Shown: piece by piece, positions 9,997 through 20,235 of the stretch
Position numbering within the stretch: the stretch's first letter is position 1
Layout: every line of letters begins with the position of its first letter
DNA from: Spinellus fusiger
Lineage: Eukaryota > Mucoromycota > Mucoromycetes > Mucorales > Phycomycetaceae
Reading direction: 5' to 3'
Length of the DNA stretch: 41,520 nucleotides
NCBI GenBank assembly: GCA_025094145.1
Contig: JALLLS010000022.1
Location: 422,501 to 464,020 of the forward strand
Position numbers and translations under genes: made by a program
The notes under the pieces: generated by a model
What the model was told of the DNA's origin: nothing
The model's database searches: none
The model's input: the letters and a program-made list of their open reading frames with translations, nothing else

Positions 9997-11250
9997 GGCA
10001 ACGACGACTAAACACGGACAGACAAAGGAGAACAAAACAAAAAAACAAAACAAAAAAACAAAACAAAAAAACAAAAAAAAATACAGATAGAAAACAGACG
10101 GCTTCCTCTGTCTGTCCTGTTGTGCTTGTTAGCAGTCACCCCCTGTGAGAGTAGAGCTCCTCTTTCTGGGGGATTAGAACGTAGCGCTTGTCTGTTGTTC
10201 AACGAGGACAGGCTGGAGACAGGACTTGTCTGTTGTTTATTCCTTACAAGGCTCATCCCAATTTTCGCCTAGAGTCAACACAGTCTTCCTGCTCATAACT
10301 CAGAGTCCTCCCTCCATCGTGATCGAAGGGAGTGCAGTCCATAGAAGGAATAAACTGTGCCATGAATCATCACATCTATTCTTTTGTTTATTATTTCTAC
10401 TGTCTACTCTGCACTCTGCACTCTCTACTCTGCACATCAGCAGACATAAATACACTACTCCTATAGGACCAGAAGGATATCAGCTATCTGTGAGTACACA
10501 CACACCCAAAGATCTTTGGGATATAGAAGGAAATATCCTTACAATAAAATCACATTCTCTCTCTGATTGGCTAATATGTCTGAAAAAGACATACTCGCTG
10601 TGTAAATAAACTATTCCAAACTCTACTTGCCTATTTTAGCAATAATGTTTGACTTTGTAATTAAAAAGTAGAGTTGGATAGAAAAAGAAATAAAAAATAA
10701 TAAAGGGAACCAGCATCATCCCACTATTAGACCTCAGTGGTTGCTCTTCTTCTCTTACAACGTAATGTACTCTCTCTAGGCTCACAGTAAGAGTGCATCA
10801 CAATTGTCGTCTTTGATATCAATATCAAAGGTATCCATTCACTCCAACGTAGAGTAAAGCTCTGCTCTTTATTCATTCAATTGACTACTTTTTATACTGG
10901 TTTATTGACACTAATTCTGCTAACCTTTTTTTAAAGTTGGCTTCTTCACTAAAGATATCACTGTCCATATAAAAGAAAGAAAAAGAAAGGTGACATCACG
11001 ACACAATGTTGAAAGTATACTGATGATAGAACTTATAGAATTAATTATAGTAGTTATTGAAGCTGTTCTCTATGGTGAAGATTCATAGGAACAAGGTATT
11101 GTTTCTCGTCCTATGATTCAGGTTCAAGACAGAAAGTAGTTTAACTGTAATATACCAGAATAGAGAGAGAGAGAGAGGGAGAGAGAGAGATTTTCTATTT
11201 TGATATCTTCCTCTTTCTGTTGTTTCCCATAGCAACCACTCACTTGACAC
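9997..11250. other. Intergenic DNA between COQ9 and eL18, no gene supported
   Basis: It holds the COQ9 upstream region with an ACAAAACAAAAAAAC run at 10031-10080, then AT-rich DNA. A frame at about 10226-10609 is open but lacks recognisable features. At about 10811-10830 an inverted repeat, CTTTGATAT/ATATCAAAG, is separated by two bases. A (GA)n run lies at 11161-11190. TAGCAACCAC at about 11231-11240 resembles the conserved end of Tc1-like relics seen elsewhere in the window. Confidence 0.4.
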
Positions 11251-11727
11251 CCAAGTACTCGTCAAGATGAGCATAAATAAGCAAGGTAATATGCTATTAT
11301 TAACAAAGAGATACAATAGAAGGAAGTTTTAGACACTACCAAGGACTATTCTAGTGATAAAAAGGTAAGCAGTGTCTTTATCTGGGCTATGGCTTATTCT
11401 AATGTGCAAGACACTCAATGTATTATTATTATTAGGCAAGTAAAGACTCCTTTCAAGTCAGTCTTGGGTAGTCTTCTCTACTGTCAACGGTGTCTAGAGT
11501 GTACTCTCTAGTGGTATCTATCTCCCAAGGATGAAATACAAGGCTATTAGGGTATAGATTTTATTGCTATGAGAGAACATATTTAGGCAGTAGCTATATT
11601 ATTATAGTATTATAATAAACTATTTCATTCATCAACACTCTATTCTATTGATAATACAATTTGATAGTGAGGTATCCACAAAAGGAAATAATAGATTAGA
11701 TACTTGCAAACCTCTTGATTTTAAATC
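11251..11727 (+). repeat. Dispersed repeat, copy A (shorter)
   Basis: This stretch matches the reverse complement of about 20236-20866 in ordered blocks. It opens with ACACCCAAGTACTCGTCAAG ATGAGCATAA, continues with GCAAGGTAAT and CTATTATTAACAAAGAGA, has a middle GGCAAGT-AAGACTC block, and closes with GAGGTATCCACAAAAGGAAA and TACTTGCAAACCT. Copy A lacks roughly 130 bp in the middle relative to copy B. GTAAG- and TTATTAG-like signals inside both copies hint at a former spliced transcript, but no protein is recognisable. Confidence 0.75.
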
Positions 11728-11993
11728 CCAGATATAAATATAAAACAAAAGTATTCAGACCATTTATCAGGATGATTGCACTACCCATTAAAAGCCAGAA
11801 TAATCTTTGGGTGTGTACTGTGATCAGATGCCCTTTCTCCTCTTCTTTTTGTCAGTGCTCTCTCCTTCTCATAGCAATGTGACTGTGAAGGCAAAGAGAT
11901 CTTCCCTACGATCGGAGTATCAGACTAATTTGGCAGAACAAATGGACAGAGTGGGATTCTCTCTTCCTTGCCAGCAGCCGACGACTTGTAAGA

Positions 11994-12883
11994 ATGGTAA
12001 ATAGAAGCAAAAGACCGATAGGATGGATGCATAGTGTAGAGAAAAATGAGAGATGACTTGGATTGGACAGATAGATGGACAGATAGATAGATAGATGAAT
12101 GGATGGATGGATGGATGTATCCATAGATACAACAACACCAACACCAACACATCCGCTCATAGATAGAAATCCACCATACTGTACCATACCCTACATCTGC
12201 TCAGTCCAGTCCAATCCATCAAAAAGAAACAGAAAACAAAAAACAAAAAAGACAGATTCTATCCACCCTACTTCTTTCCAAGAGAATAAACAGTCACCTT
12301 ACCCCTTTCTCTTCCGTTCTTCTCTTAGGGTATCGACCTTAAGAACCACCACGTCAAGAACTCCAACCGCACTGCACCCAAGTCAGACAATGTGTACTTG
12401 GCTCTGTTGGTCAAGTTGTACCGCTTCCTTGCTCGTCGTACCGATGCCAACTTCAACAAGGTCGTCTTGAAGCGTCTCTTTATGTCTCGCGTCAACCGTC
12501 CCCCTGTCTCTGTGTCTCGTTTGGCCAGATACTCTGCCACCAAGCACGCTGACAACAAGACCTTTGTTGTTGTCGGCACCATCACTGATGACGTCCGTAT
12601 GTTGGATGTCCCCAAGCTGTCGATTGCTGCCCTCCACTTCACCAAGACTGCCAAAGCCCGCATCCTTAAGGCTGGGGGTGAGGTCCTTACCTTGGATCAA
12701 TTGGCTCTCCGTGCTCCTACTGGTGCCAACACTGTGTTGATCCGTGGTGCCAAGAACGCCCGTGAGGCCGTGAAGCACTTTGGCATGGGTCCCCACAAGA
12801 ACAAGAAGCCCTACGTTCGTTCTGAGGGTCGCAAGTTTGAACGTGCACGTGGTAAGCGTGCTTCCCGTGGCTTCAAGGTCTAA
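11994..12883 (+). CDS. RPL18: 60S ribosomal protein eL18
   Basis: Exon 2 (12329-12883) encodes [20 protein letters not shown] and the rest of a full-length eL18, including [30 protein letters not shown], the [13 protein letters not shown] segment and the basic [11 protein letters not shown] tail; 185 residues, against 186 in yeast. The frame opens directly at the acceptor TCTTAG|GGT, so the initiator must lie in a separate exon. ATG 11994-11996 followed by GTAAAT fits: exon 1 is just the start codon and the intron is 11997-12328. A pyrimidine-rich stretch precedes it, as expected for a ribosomal-protein promoter. Codon use is strongly biased to C/G-ending codons, unlike the surrounding AT-rich DNA. 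The protein is part of the large ribosomal subunit. Confidence 0.94.
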
Positions 12884-13059
12884 AAAAAGAAAAAAAAGTG
12901 AACTCTCACACACACTTTTATTTTTTATTTTTTTATTTTTCGTTCTTTCTTTTTCTCTCTTTTGTTTATATCTTTATATATATATATATATGAATATGAA
13001 TATGAATATATATATATTTATTTATTTTTAAAAAAAAACCAGTTAGCAAATAGTAAGAA
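12884..13059. other. eL18 3' flank, AT-rich simple sequence
   Basis: Poly-T/TTTTATTTTT runs and a (TA)n/GAATAT microsatellite at about 12973-13026. No gene seen. Confidence 0.6.
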
Positions 13060-13200
13060 ATAGTTACACAATCAATGGTCTGGGATGAAGCATTTATGAT
13101 AAGCTGTAACGGATAGATCTTTTAGAGATAGTATAAAAGTGCAATAGCCTGTATTAAAACATGTAGCTTTTGGTGGTGATTTACATCAAGTTCTTCTATT
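13060..13200 (+). pseudogene. Helitron/PIF1-type helicase relic, small fragment
   Basis: A decayed fragment reads SMVWDEAFMIS (helicase motif II, DEA-box) and, after several stops and a frame change, FGGDLHQVLL (helicase motif III, usually GGDxRQxLPV). The same motifs in the same order occur in the longer relic at 38.4 kb, and the two share about 110 bp of alignable DNA (CAATGGTCTGGGATGAAGCA versus CCAATAGTATGGAATAAAGC, then CATTTATGATAAG). PIF1-like helicases of this kind are encoded by fungal Helitrons. It is far too short and broken to function. Confidence 0.7.
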
Positions 13201-13569
13201 TTTATAAACTAAAAAAATAAAAAATAAAAAAAGATACAGTGTGCTTATAGAAGCAACCCAGTGTTCTTACATGTAGTGGGTTTATATAGGAGACTGTAGC
13301 AAGCTCTTCATGTGCTAATCTTACCAGAAGAATGACAATCAAGACATCTTTACGTGATATTAGGTTGGATATCTGGTCCATACCATCCATACCATCGTCC
13401 CTCACATGTATGTATCCTCCAAGTATATCTTGGTCCATCTGCTCGAAAGTAAAGATGGATCTGTTTTAAATGATGACATAGCCAAGGATTTCTTTCCGCA
13501 AGGTGTCTTTGTCACTTGTTAATAAGCAAATCAGAGAGGGTAGTGCTTCTGATAAAACAAGAGCTATAC

Positions 13570-13890
13570 AGACAATAAGTTTGATCGTTGGGGTCATATC
13601 AATTTAAAGTCAAAGGTGTTCAAAGGCCAAGGTATCGACAGATCAATGGGATGTCAAGGCACAATAGAAACCGGTGGTGTGGCAGTGTCGGTGGTCAAGC
13701 AAAACCTTATGTCGAGACATTCCTTAGGTGGTAGCCTCAAGGCACCTATTGATGAAGATCCCATTGAATCGATTGAAGAGCCATCTCAAGCTACATTAAC
13801 AAAAAGAAAAAGAAAAATGTGTACTCATCGATCCAAGTCGTCAAGATCTCTTAGTCAAGTTCCTACTTCAACTGTAAGACTCCAAGAATT
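13570..13890 (+). pseudogene. TnpB/Fanzor-like (OrfB) protein relic with RuvC-I motif
   Basis: Frame 1 of the relic reads FDRWGHINLKSKVFKGQG, then TIETGGVAVSVVKQN (13570-13700), resembling the segment before the catalytic core in OrfB/TnpB-related proteins abundant in Mucorales genomes (TDGVxVSVxxQN). After one frameshift in the A-rich 13800-13815 tract the other frame gives KCVLIDPSRQDLL, which matches the RuvC-I motif (V-x-I/V-D-P-G-R-R-D) with the catalytic Asp kept. The relic ends in stops soon after, and no RuvC-II/III or zinc-finger part is visible. Related proteins are RNA-guided nucleases associated with transposons. The assignment is from motif memory and needs a profile search. Confidence 0.5.
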
Positions 13891-13979
13891 CATTAAATAA
13901 GTACAAACAAAAGCAAATCCATCAGAAGACTTGATCTTGTAAAGAGATGAAAGAAGTGTAATCGATACCTTCAAATACC

Positions 13980-14960
13980 AAGTTATTTATATACCAAGGA
14001 AATAACATATACCATCTTTTCTCTTCTCATAATACTACTTTTTATTTATTTAATAATGGCTATACCATTCAATACCATTAACTACTTCTTCAGAAACCCC
14101 CAAGATGTATAGAAAAGACATAGCATTGAAATATGTTTAGTCATCCACCACCAGGTGCTGAACCTGAACTCTACCCAGGCCAAGGCATCTCATAGGTTCA
14201 ATGTGCCTACTTCCACTGTAAGGAGCACCATTAAGCATTTCAAATAGTCTTGATGGTACCCTCTCCCAAGAGTGTCTGTAAGAGAAAGTTAGACTCCAGG
14301 ACCCTCCGGTGGTTGAAAGAAACAGTAATGAGCAACCCACATCAGACCAAAGTAGCCATCAAGGTAACAGATAAGACTCTGAAGAGGTACCTTGATGAAA
14401 TAGGCTTCTATTCATTCAGTTCCGTAGGGAGAGTGTTGAGAGATGGATTGTAGTGAAGGATAGAATACTCCAACAAGTGCATTGATGTCTTGGGAGATGT
14501 CTAATTCCATAAACTCAAATCTCTCTCTCTTCTAAGCCCTGGAGTCAGTTACCGCCTACAGATGAACAATGCTAGAGATTATAAGAACAAGGCAACTCAG
14601 TTAGAGAGTAGTAAATGGTATAGTAGTTGCTTTTTACTGGCTGTTGCAATACTGATCTCAATCCAATGGAGCATATATGGACTCACTTAAAAAGTACAAT
14701 TAGAAGGACAGAAAGCTACATTCTACCAAACAATAGTTAAGGACTGTCCTGATGCTGGAATGGGGCAAGATATCGAAGGCAGTGACAGATATCCTCATTG
14801 CCAGCATAGGGCGATGTCAGACTTTTGTTAATGCCAAAGAATAATGGTGGTTACTAAGCAACCTTACAATAAAAACCACTGCTATTTATTATCAACACTC
14901 CCATCTTTATCTATTCAAAGTTATACGTCTTTAGCCAATGAATTCATAAAGTGATAGCAC
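13980..14960 (+). mobile_element. Tc1/mariner-like element relic 1
   Basis: A decayed DNA transposon. At 14262-14453 it encodes an HTH-like block, SPKSVCKRKLDSRTLRWLK followed by TDKTLKRYLDEIGFYSFSS, like the second HTH of Tc1 transposases. At about 14654-14690 it reads DLNPMEHIWTHLKS, the D-x-N-P-x-E-x-x-W signature around the last catalytic residue of DDE transposases, with stops between. The 3' end (TTATTATCAACACT, then CATAAAGTGATAGCACTATT at 14946-14966) matches termini seen at 19261, 26143, 27560, 36705 and 41330. It is a sister of 39990-40925, with long stretches identical. Confidence 0.8.
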
Positions 14961-15317
14961 TATTAAGATAGACTACAAAACTAAAAAAGAAAAAGAAAAA
15001 AAAGAATATCTTCATTTGAGGTCATCAATTACTTTTGTCGGGTCACTTAATACTAAATATACTGCTGTTTTGTTGTTGTTTTCTTGGAGAGACATATAAG
15101 TATTGTTACTATTTCTTCTTCAGATAATACTATGATTACTTTCTAGGATAAAGACGTCTTTGTTAGGAAAGATCTCTTTCTTTATTATACTAGTTTCTTT
15201 GTTCTTATAGATTTCATTCATCTCTACAAGTGGAGAGGTGTAGGTTCAAGTGTATGAAATGATTATAATAAAGGAAGGTTATGGGAATTACTTCTTTATG
15301 GGACACTTTTTTTTTGT
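14961..15317. other. AT-rich spacer, no gene
   Basis: 3' flank of the minus-strand SET gene and the edge of the Tc1 relic. Nothing else is recognised. Confidence 0.6.
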
Positions 15318-16487
15318 TTATTTCTTGGACTTGGACTTCTTGGTGGGCTTTTCATCTTCTTCCTCTTCTTCCTCTTCTTCCTCTTCATCGTCCTCTTCAT
15401 CATCAGAGCCAAGTTCAATGTCATCACCATCCATGTCATCTTCACTGTCACCATTGAAAAGACTATATAGGCTAAATTAGATTCATCTGATGGCTAGTTG
15501 TAGATGGAATAGCCCCCCTCTCCTCCTTTTCATAAAGAATGTCTCTTATTTCTTCTTATACTTACTCAATAGCACTAGGGAAGATGTCCTCACTGTAGAA
15601 AGAAAGAGTCAGACAACGTCTGTTGCTTTGTGATTATATATTTGGACACTTACGAGATGAAGAATCCAGGACGGTTCATATCATCGTTGAACCATTCATG
15701 GAATGAGAGAGTGAAGTCTTCCTCATCCTCATCACGCTTGCGCTTGTTGGAGGGTTCCTATAAATAATAATAAGCCCATAAGAATGAGATTTACGCGATA
15801 ACAGCACTCATAATAGCATGCGTGTTCACAGTACCATGCCAGGGTGGTATTCAATTGTTGTCTTGGTGAGGATTTCGTCCTGGTCATTACCAATAATGTA
15901 TTCTTTGATCAAGACATCGTTCTTGAAGACATCGTTCTTCTTGAATGTCTGTAGAAACATATATATATATAATAATAATAATAAATGAGTCTCTCTTTTC
16001 TTTGTAATGTATATATATAAAAGAGTATTCAAAATGTCCTCATAATAAAGAAAAGAACCCTTACAGCAATGACTTTACGGTAGTTGGGTCTTTCATCATC
16101 ATGTTCAACGTGCAAATCCACTAAACTTTCAAGAGCCTGAACAACAGAAAACACCACTAGAATGAGTATTTCTTTTTCTTTGTACAGATGGATATGTTTA
16201 TTGAACTCACCTGAATATCCTCTGCGTTGGTCATCATGTTGAACAAGGGAGAACTTCCAACCTATAAAACAAGTGTTTATATCAATGGAATCCATGGTAT
16301 TGGTAGAGTAGCCCACACCACTTACTGCTTGTGCCCAGAAGTTGGGAATGTTCTTAACGATCTCACGACGCTTCTCCCATGTAGGCTTCAACAACTTGCG
16401 GACAAAGGTCTGGGCTTCTTCATGGGCCTTTTCTGTCTCCCGGGAGATATCAATCAAGGCTTGTTCTGTTTCTTTATCAAAAGACAT
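15318..16487 (-). CDS. SET/TAF-I family histone chaperone (NAP superfamily)
   Basis: Seven phase-consistent exons on the minus strand: 16487-16326, 16261-16211, 16136-16065, 15948-15835, 15757-15654, 15592-15566 and 15462-15318; 224 residues, the usual size for SET proteins. The N-terminal dimerisation helix (MSFDKETEQALIDISRETEK and LKPTWEKRREIVKNIPNFW) is the hallmark of SET. The NAP core follows: SLVDLHVEHDDERPNYRKVI, LIKEYIIGNDQDEILTKTTI and SFHEWFNDD, then SEDIFPSAID. The protein ends in a long Asp/Glu-rich acidic tail and a short KKSKSKK motif. It should bind core histones in the nucleus and act in chromatin assembly. Intron 4 has an unusual GTACTG donor. Part of the acidic tail is a GAAGAGGAA microsatellite. 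Confidence 0.93.
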
Positions 16488-17757
16488 GGTGGATAAGCTG
16501 TAAAAGAACCGAAAAGAGAAAGAGAAAAGTGCTTTGATGGGAAACAAAAACGCGAGCCAGTGGATCTTATGCTTATTTGTGACTGTGATCAATGACGTTT
16601 GCATAAAAAATGATGCTTTGTACAGTCACTTTTTTTTCTCTCTATTTCATGCGGGGTTTTAAATAGAATGAAAAAGACCGATGCAGAACAAAACAGATTC
16701 CGTTCATACCATGCTATGCCATGAAAACAAGAGGGATATGTTTCCTTGTTTTTGTATCTATGACTATCTGTGTTTCTATGAATGAGAATTTCATTGGTGC
16801 TAATACGATTGGCTCTATTTTCTTAGTAGGGTGAGAATAGAGAGAGTCGATGGTTTCTTCCATGACACTGAAATACAATGACTTGTAGTCTGGTGTCACA
16901 TGATCCCTAAAGTAGAAATCAAGAGTAAAAGTACGATCTGTCCGTCTATCTTTTCTGATTGGATGACACCCTCCAGTTTCATCCAATAGGGTATTTTGGA
17001 AAAGAATGTTCATTCTCAACAATGTGGGGAAAAGAGAGATGTTTGACTTTGGAATTATGCCTATGCATTGGTCTTTTTTCTATTTTTTTCTTTTTCTTCT
17101 ATAGAAAACATATATGTTCTGGTGGTGGTTGGTTATCTTTTACCTGTGGCTAACAAGAGAAGAGAAGAGAAGAGGGTGGAAATGACCTTCAGAATGTCCA
17201 GTCCAGTTGGAATGGATTGGACAGTGGGGAACAGGTCTTGTTTTATACGAGCCACAGGGAGATGAAGCACAAGAAGGGGATGTCACTGTAGTCTTTTCTT
17301 TTTCTTTTTTCTTTTGTTATTGATATTCAAGTCATTGTAGCACTCCTAGGGGTGAATTTTTCCTTTTCCTTTTCTTTCTTGAGTCTAAATAGCAGAGACA
17401 AAGAAGTGTAGTAGGTATATTATATATATAATATACTCTTCTAGTGTCTATGCATGGTACAGTGAGAATAGAATATAAAACAGACATAGTATAAGAACAG
17501 AAATAGATCCTCAGGCCACAGAAAAGCAACACTATTTTCAACATAATGCATAGACTACACACAGGGCGGGGCTGTTTAAATACTGCTCAAAAACTCTAAT
17601 TTCCCCACTTGTCATCAGTATAGAAAATATAAAGGCCATCAGCAGCATAAAAGAGAGTCAATGACGTCGCCTTATTTCATACTCAGACGGAATGTACTTC
17701 TCCCGACACTGCTTCTTTTCTCCCTTCCATAACCACCCTTTTCAGTAGTTGTATACA
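16488..17757. other. Upstream region of SET and VPS55 genes
   Basis: It separates the divergent SET (minus) and VPS55 (plus) genes. It contains one possible minus-strand gene fragment (listed separately), TGACGTTTGC at about 16592 and a CRE-like AATGACGTCGC at about 17659-17669, roughly 90 bp upstream of the VPS55 ATG. It also holds tandem AGAGAAGAGAAG at 17158-17174, TTTCTTTTTC runs and a short palindromic TATATTATATATATAATATA at about 17418-17437. The longer gap leaves room for an undetected spliced gene. Confidence 0.4.
16714..17013 (-). CDS. Unrecognised 100-residue open frame
   Basis: An ATG-started frame of 100 codons opposite AT-rich DNA. It contains TFTLDFYFRDHVTPDYKSLY and KKIEPIVLAPMKFSF, with composition and alternating hydrophobicity that look protein-like. 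Another open segment on the same strand upstream (about 17145-17250) reads DLFPTVQSIPTGLDILKVIS and ends at a good GTAAAA donor, so both could be exons of one gene. I found no consistent splice joining them and recognise no family. It may be spurious. Confidence 0.25.
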   Translation of the reverse strand: MNILFQNTLLDETGGCHPIRKDRRTDRTFTLDFYFRDHVTPDYKSLYFSVMEETIDSLYSHPTKKIEPIVLAPMKFSFIETQIVIDTKTRKHIPLVFMA

Positions 17758-18713
17758 ATGGCAGGCTTAAAGAGTAAGAATACTTTGCACAAAGAAGGAT
17801 AGAAAGACAGAAACAGTTAGCATATTCACGGTGTCTATTTAATATCTTATCTTCTCTACTGTCCCACTGTTCTACTGTCCCACTGTCCCACTGTATAGCG
17901 TAGGTAGCCAACAGACAAGACATTGAGGTTTATTTGAATGCAATCACTTCCATTAAACTCATTAGTATTGCCGCCCACTTCTTTATAGCATCATTGCTCT
18001 TGCGTTTAGTCTTGCTATAGGATTCCTTTTGGTTATTCTCTCATGTGCTCTTGAAAAGTAAGAACCTACACTAAGAAACAGAAACACTCAACCATTATCA
18101 CTAGTAACTGGTGGCCCCTGTTTGTTGGTGTGTACTACACTCTAAGCATAGCCTGCATCTTGTCTAATCGGCTGCACTTGTTATTTTAGTGGCCATCTTT
18201 GTTCTCGCTCCTGTTCCAAACATGCTGTGTACCAATAGTTACAATGGCTTTAACTTGGGGTTTGATGATGAAGGGTAGGAACTGGGTCTTGGTAGAAAAG
18301 AAATAGAAGATACCGACACATTCTTTTTCCTTACTATAGTGTGGATGGTACGGACATTGCCCATTTTATTACAGGCATGTTTGTTGTTTCTGGGTTCTGT
18401 AAGTAAAAGAGAGAGAGAAAGAAAGACCGTGGTATTGAGTTGAGATTCTAGGCCTTCCCCTTGTACTGTTTCATGGAGCAGTGGTAAGCCATTACTATAC
18501 TGTGACACAGTGAAGGTGTATAAATAATCATTGCCTATAGATCACAATGTCCTCTACAATAATGAGTATCTGTGGTAGTATGATGGTGTACAGTACAAGT
18601 AAGTCATTATTAAGGTAGAAGATATCAACTGACTATGATTGCATGCTATGTTCTCTCCATCAGTCATTGCTTATTGCTACTTTTTTGTAACTCCAGAATT
18701 TGATCGTCATTAA
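17758..18713 (+). CDS. VPS55: VPS55/LEPROT family endosomal membrane protein
   Basis: A small four-helix membrane protein needed for late-endosome-to-vacuole traffic. It is in many tiny exons: 17989-18057, 18105-18127, 18190-18274, 18340-18398, 18452-18483, 18541-18598 and 18664-18713, all in phase. Together they read IIALAFSLAIGFLLVILSCA, ENNWWPLFVVAIFVLAPVPN, DIAHFITGMFVVSGF, LPLVLFHGAV and a hydrophobic end. This matches yeast Vps55 (GFLLVILSCAL, PIPN, DLAHFLTGMLVTSG) and human LEPROT. The start is tentative: ATG 17758 encodes MAGLK, like the MAGVK of human LEPROT, and is followed by a GTAAGA donor, but joining it to 17989 leaves the frame one base short. A micro-exon or an unusual boundary is needed. 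About 130 residues. Confidence 0.88.
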
Positions 18714-19260
18714 GTCTATCATGTTTCTATCTCTATCTCTATTATTATTATTATATTTCTATTATTATCTGAAAAAAAAGAAAGAGAAAAGACACTACTA
18801 TATTTTATCATCTTCTAATGAGCGGAGGCTTATATATGTATATATGTATATACATGTAACAGGTATAAATAAATAAAAAGAGAAAATATACAAGTGCATC
18901 CCATTTCTCTTCATTGTTTGTTATTATTAAAATAGGGTGTTATTTCGACACCAAATGACAACCTCACCAAATCCCATACCCAAAGAATTTCATGTTTTTA
19001 TATTAAGTGATGGAATTGTTTTGAGATGTTATTTCATTTGGACTAAATGTTTCTTGAAAATAGACTCATTTTATTCTACTTTCAACACTATTCTTTGCCT
19101 CTTTTTGCCTTCCACCCTTCTTTTAATAGATTATGTGTATGTGTGTATGTGTCAATAAAGGTCACCAATTTCCATACAAAAGAAAATCCTTACATGGATG
19201 TTCCTCTAAAGTGAAAGAGAAAAAGAAAGAAGTACGAGCCATCTAAACACATATTTCTTA
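18714..19260. other. AT-rich spacer, no gene
   Basis: VPS55 3' flank with (ATT)n at about 18740-18765 and TATATGTATATA repeats at about 18830-18860. No supported coding sequence. Confidence 0.6.
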
Positions 19261-20154
19261 TATATACTTCATCTTGATAGTGTTATCAATTTATGAATTC
19301 ATTAAATAGAGATACAAATAGTCAATAAACAAACAAACAAATAAATAAATAAAAAGGTGTTGATACTTCAAAACAATAGTTCTATTTCGATTTCATCTAA
19401 CAACCACTATTAGTCATTGACATCTATCATTGCCTGGCATCTCCAATGCATACTGAGCATGAGGCCATTCATATATTATTTACAGATTGCCTTCTCCAGT
19501 AAAATGCTAGTCTCCAGCTTTCAATGAGTGACAGCTATCTCTTTATTTAACCTCGATGATCCTAAGCTGAGTTAAGATCTATGTTCAATATTCATGTAAT
19601 ATCAGAAATAGACCTGATGTTTATTAATGGCTCTTGGACAGTAATAGACCGTGTCTGGGGGTGAGTGCTACAATGGTTCATTTGTATGATTATTAAGGGT
19701 GTGAATGGCTGTAGTTTAGAAAAATCTAAAATAAGATAGTGCAATAAGTAATGATAGTGATATGTCTATGTCTATTCACTGAAGACATGTATCACACTGT
19801 ATAACTTCATAATACATAAACACATGACGACTGGTCTACCTCTTAGTTGTGATCGAACCCACCTGATAAAGATGTTGTACCATGCTGGTTGGTGTTACTA
19901 TTAACTGTGTTTATGCCATAGTGGATTGATCATTCTCTACTTTTACATAAAATCACACTGTTGTTTTTGAGTGGATAGTGTAGAATAATAGCTCCAGAAA
20001 AAGACAAAACGCATACACAGCATCTTTGTAGTCTATAAATGTGCCAATAGAGATAGAGCCTCACAAAAAGGAAAGAGGAATAAAAGAATAAAAAGTGCAA
20101 ATATACATTGTATTGTAAATAAGGCTTGCAAATAAGAAGTTCCAATTATGAATA
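19261..20154 (-). repeat. Left inverted arm of a 6.9-kb foldback-like structure
   Basis: This arm of about 890 bp is the reverse complement of 25252-26143 with very few differences; one 216-bp stretch (19930-20145 against 25261-25476) is identical in its six-frame reading. The outer end (TATATACTTCATCTTGATAG TGTTATCAATT) matches the terminus of the Tc1-like family, and CCTGGCATCTCCAATGCATA nearby matches its degenerate 3' coding end. The inner end is CCAATTATGAATA at 20142-20154. Open frames inside occur identically in both arms and show no protein features. Confidence 0.88.
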
Positions 20155-20235
20155 CACACCAGGAGATTTTTCTGGCTTTTAGGCGGTGATATCTCCTTCC
20201 TTTTACGTCTAAAAATATATTGCCTTTTATGGAAC
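20155..20235. other. Spacer between left arm and dispersed repeat
   Basis: Unique AT-rich sequence; nothing recognised. Confidence 0.5.

Noticed and set aside
10226..10609. 127-codon open frame upstream of eL18
   Set aside because: No recognisable features, poor composition, no clear splice or promoter context.
12383..12913. 176-codon antisense frame opposite eL18
   Set aside because: A shadow produced by the strong codon bias of the ribosomal-protein gene.
19930..20145. 71-codon hydrophobic open frame found identically at 25261-25476
   Set aside because: Identity follows from the inverted arms being copies of each other; it has no motif, signal or neighbours suggesting a gene.
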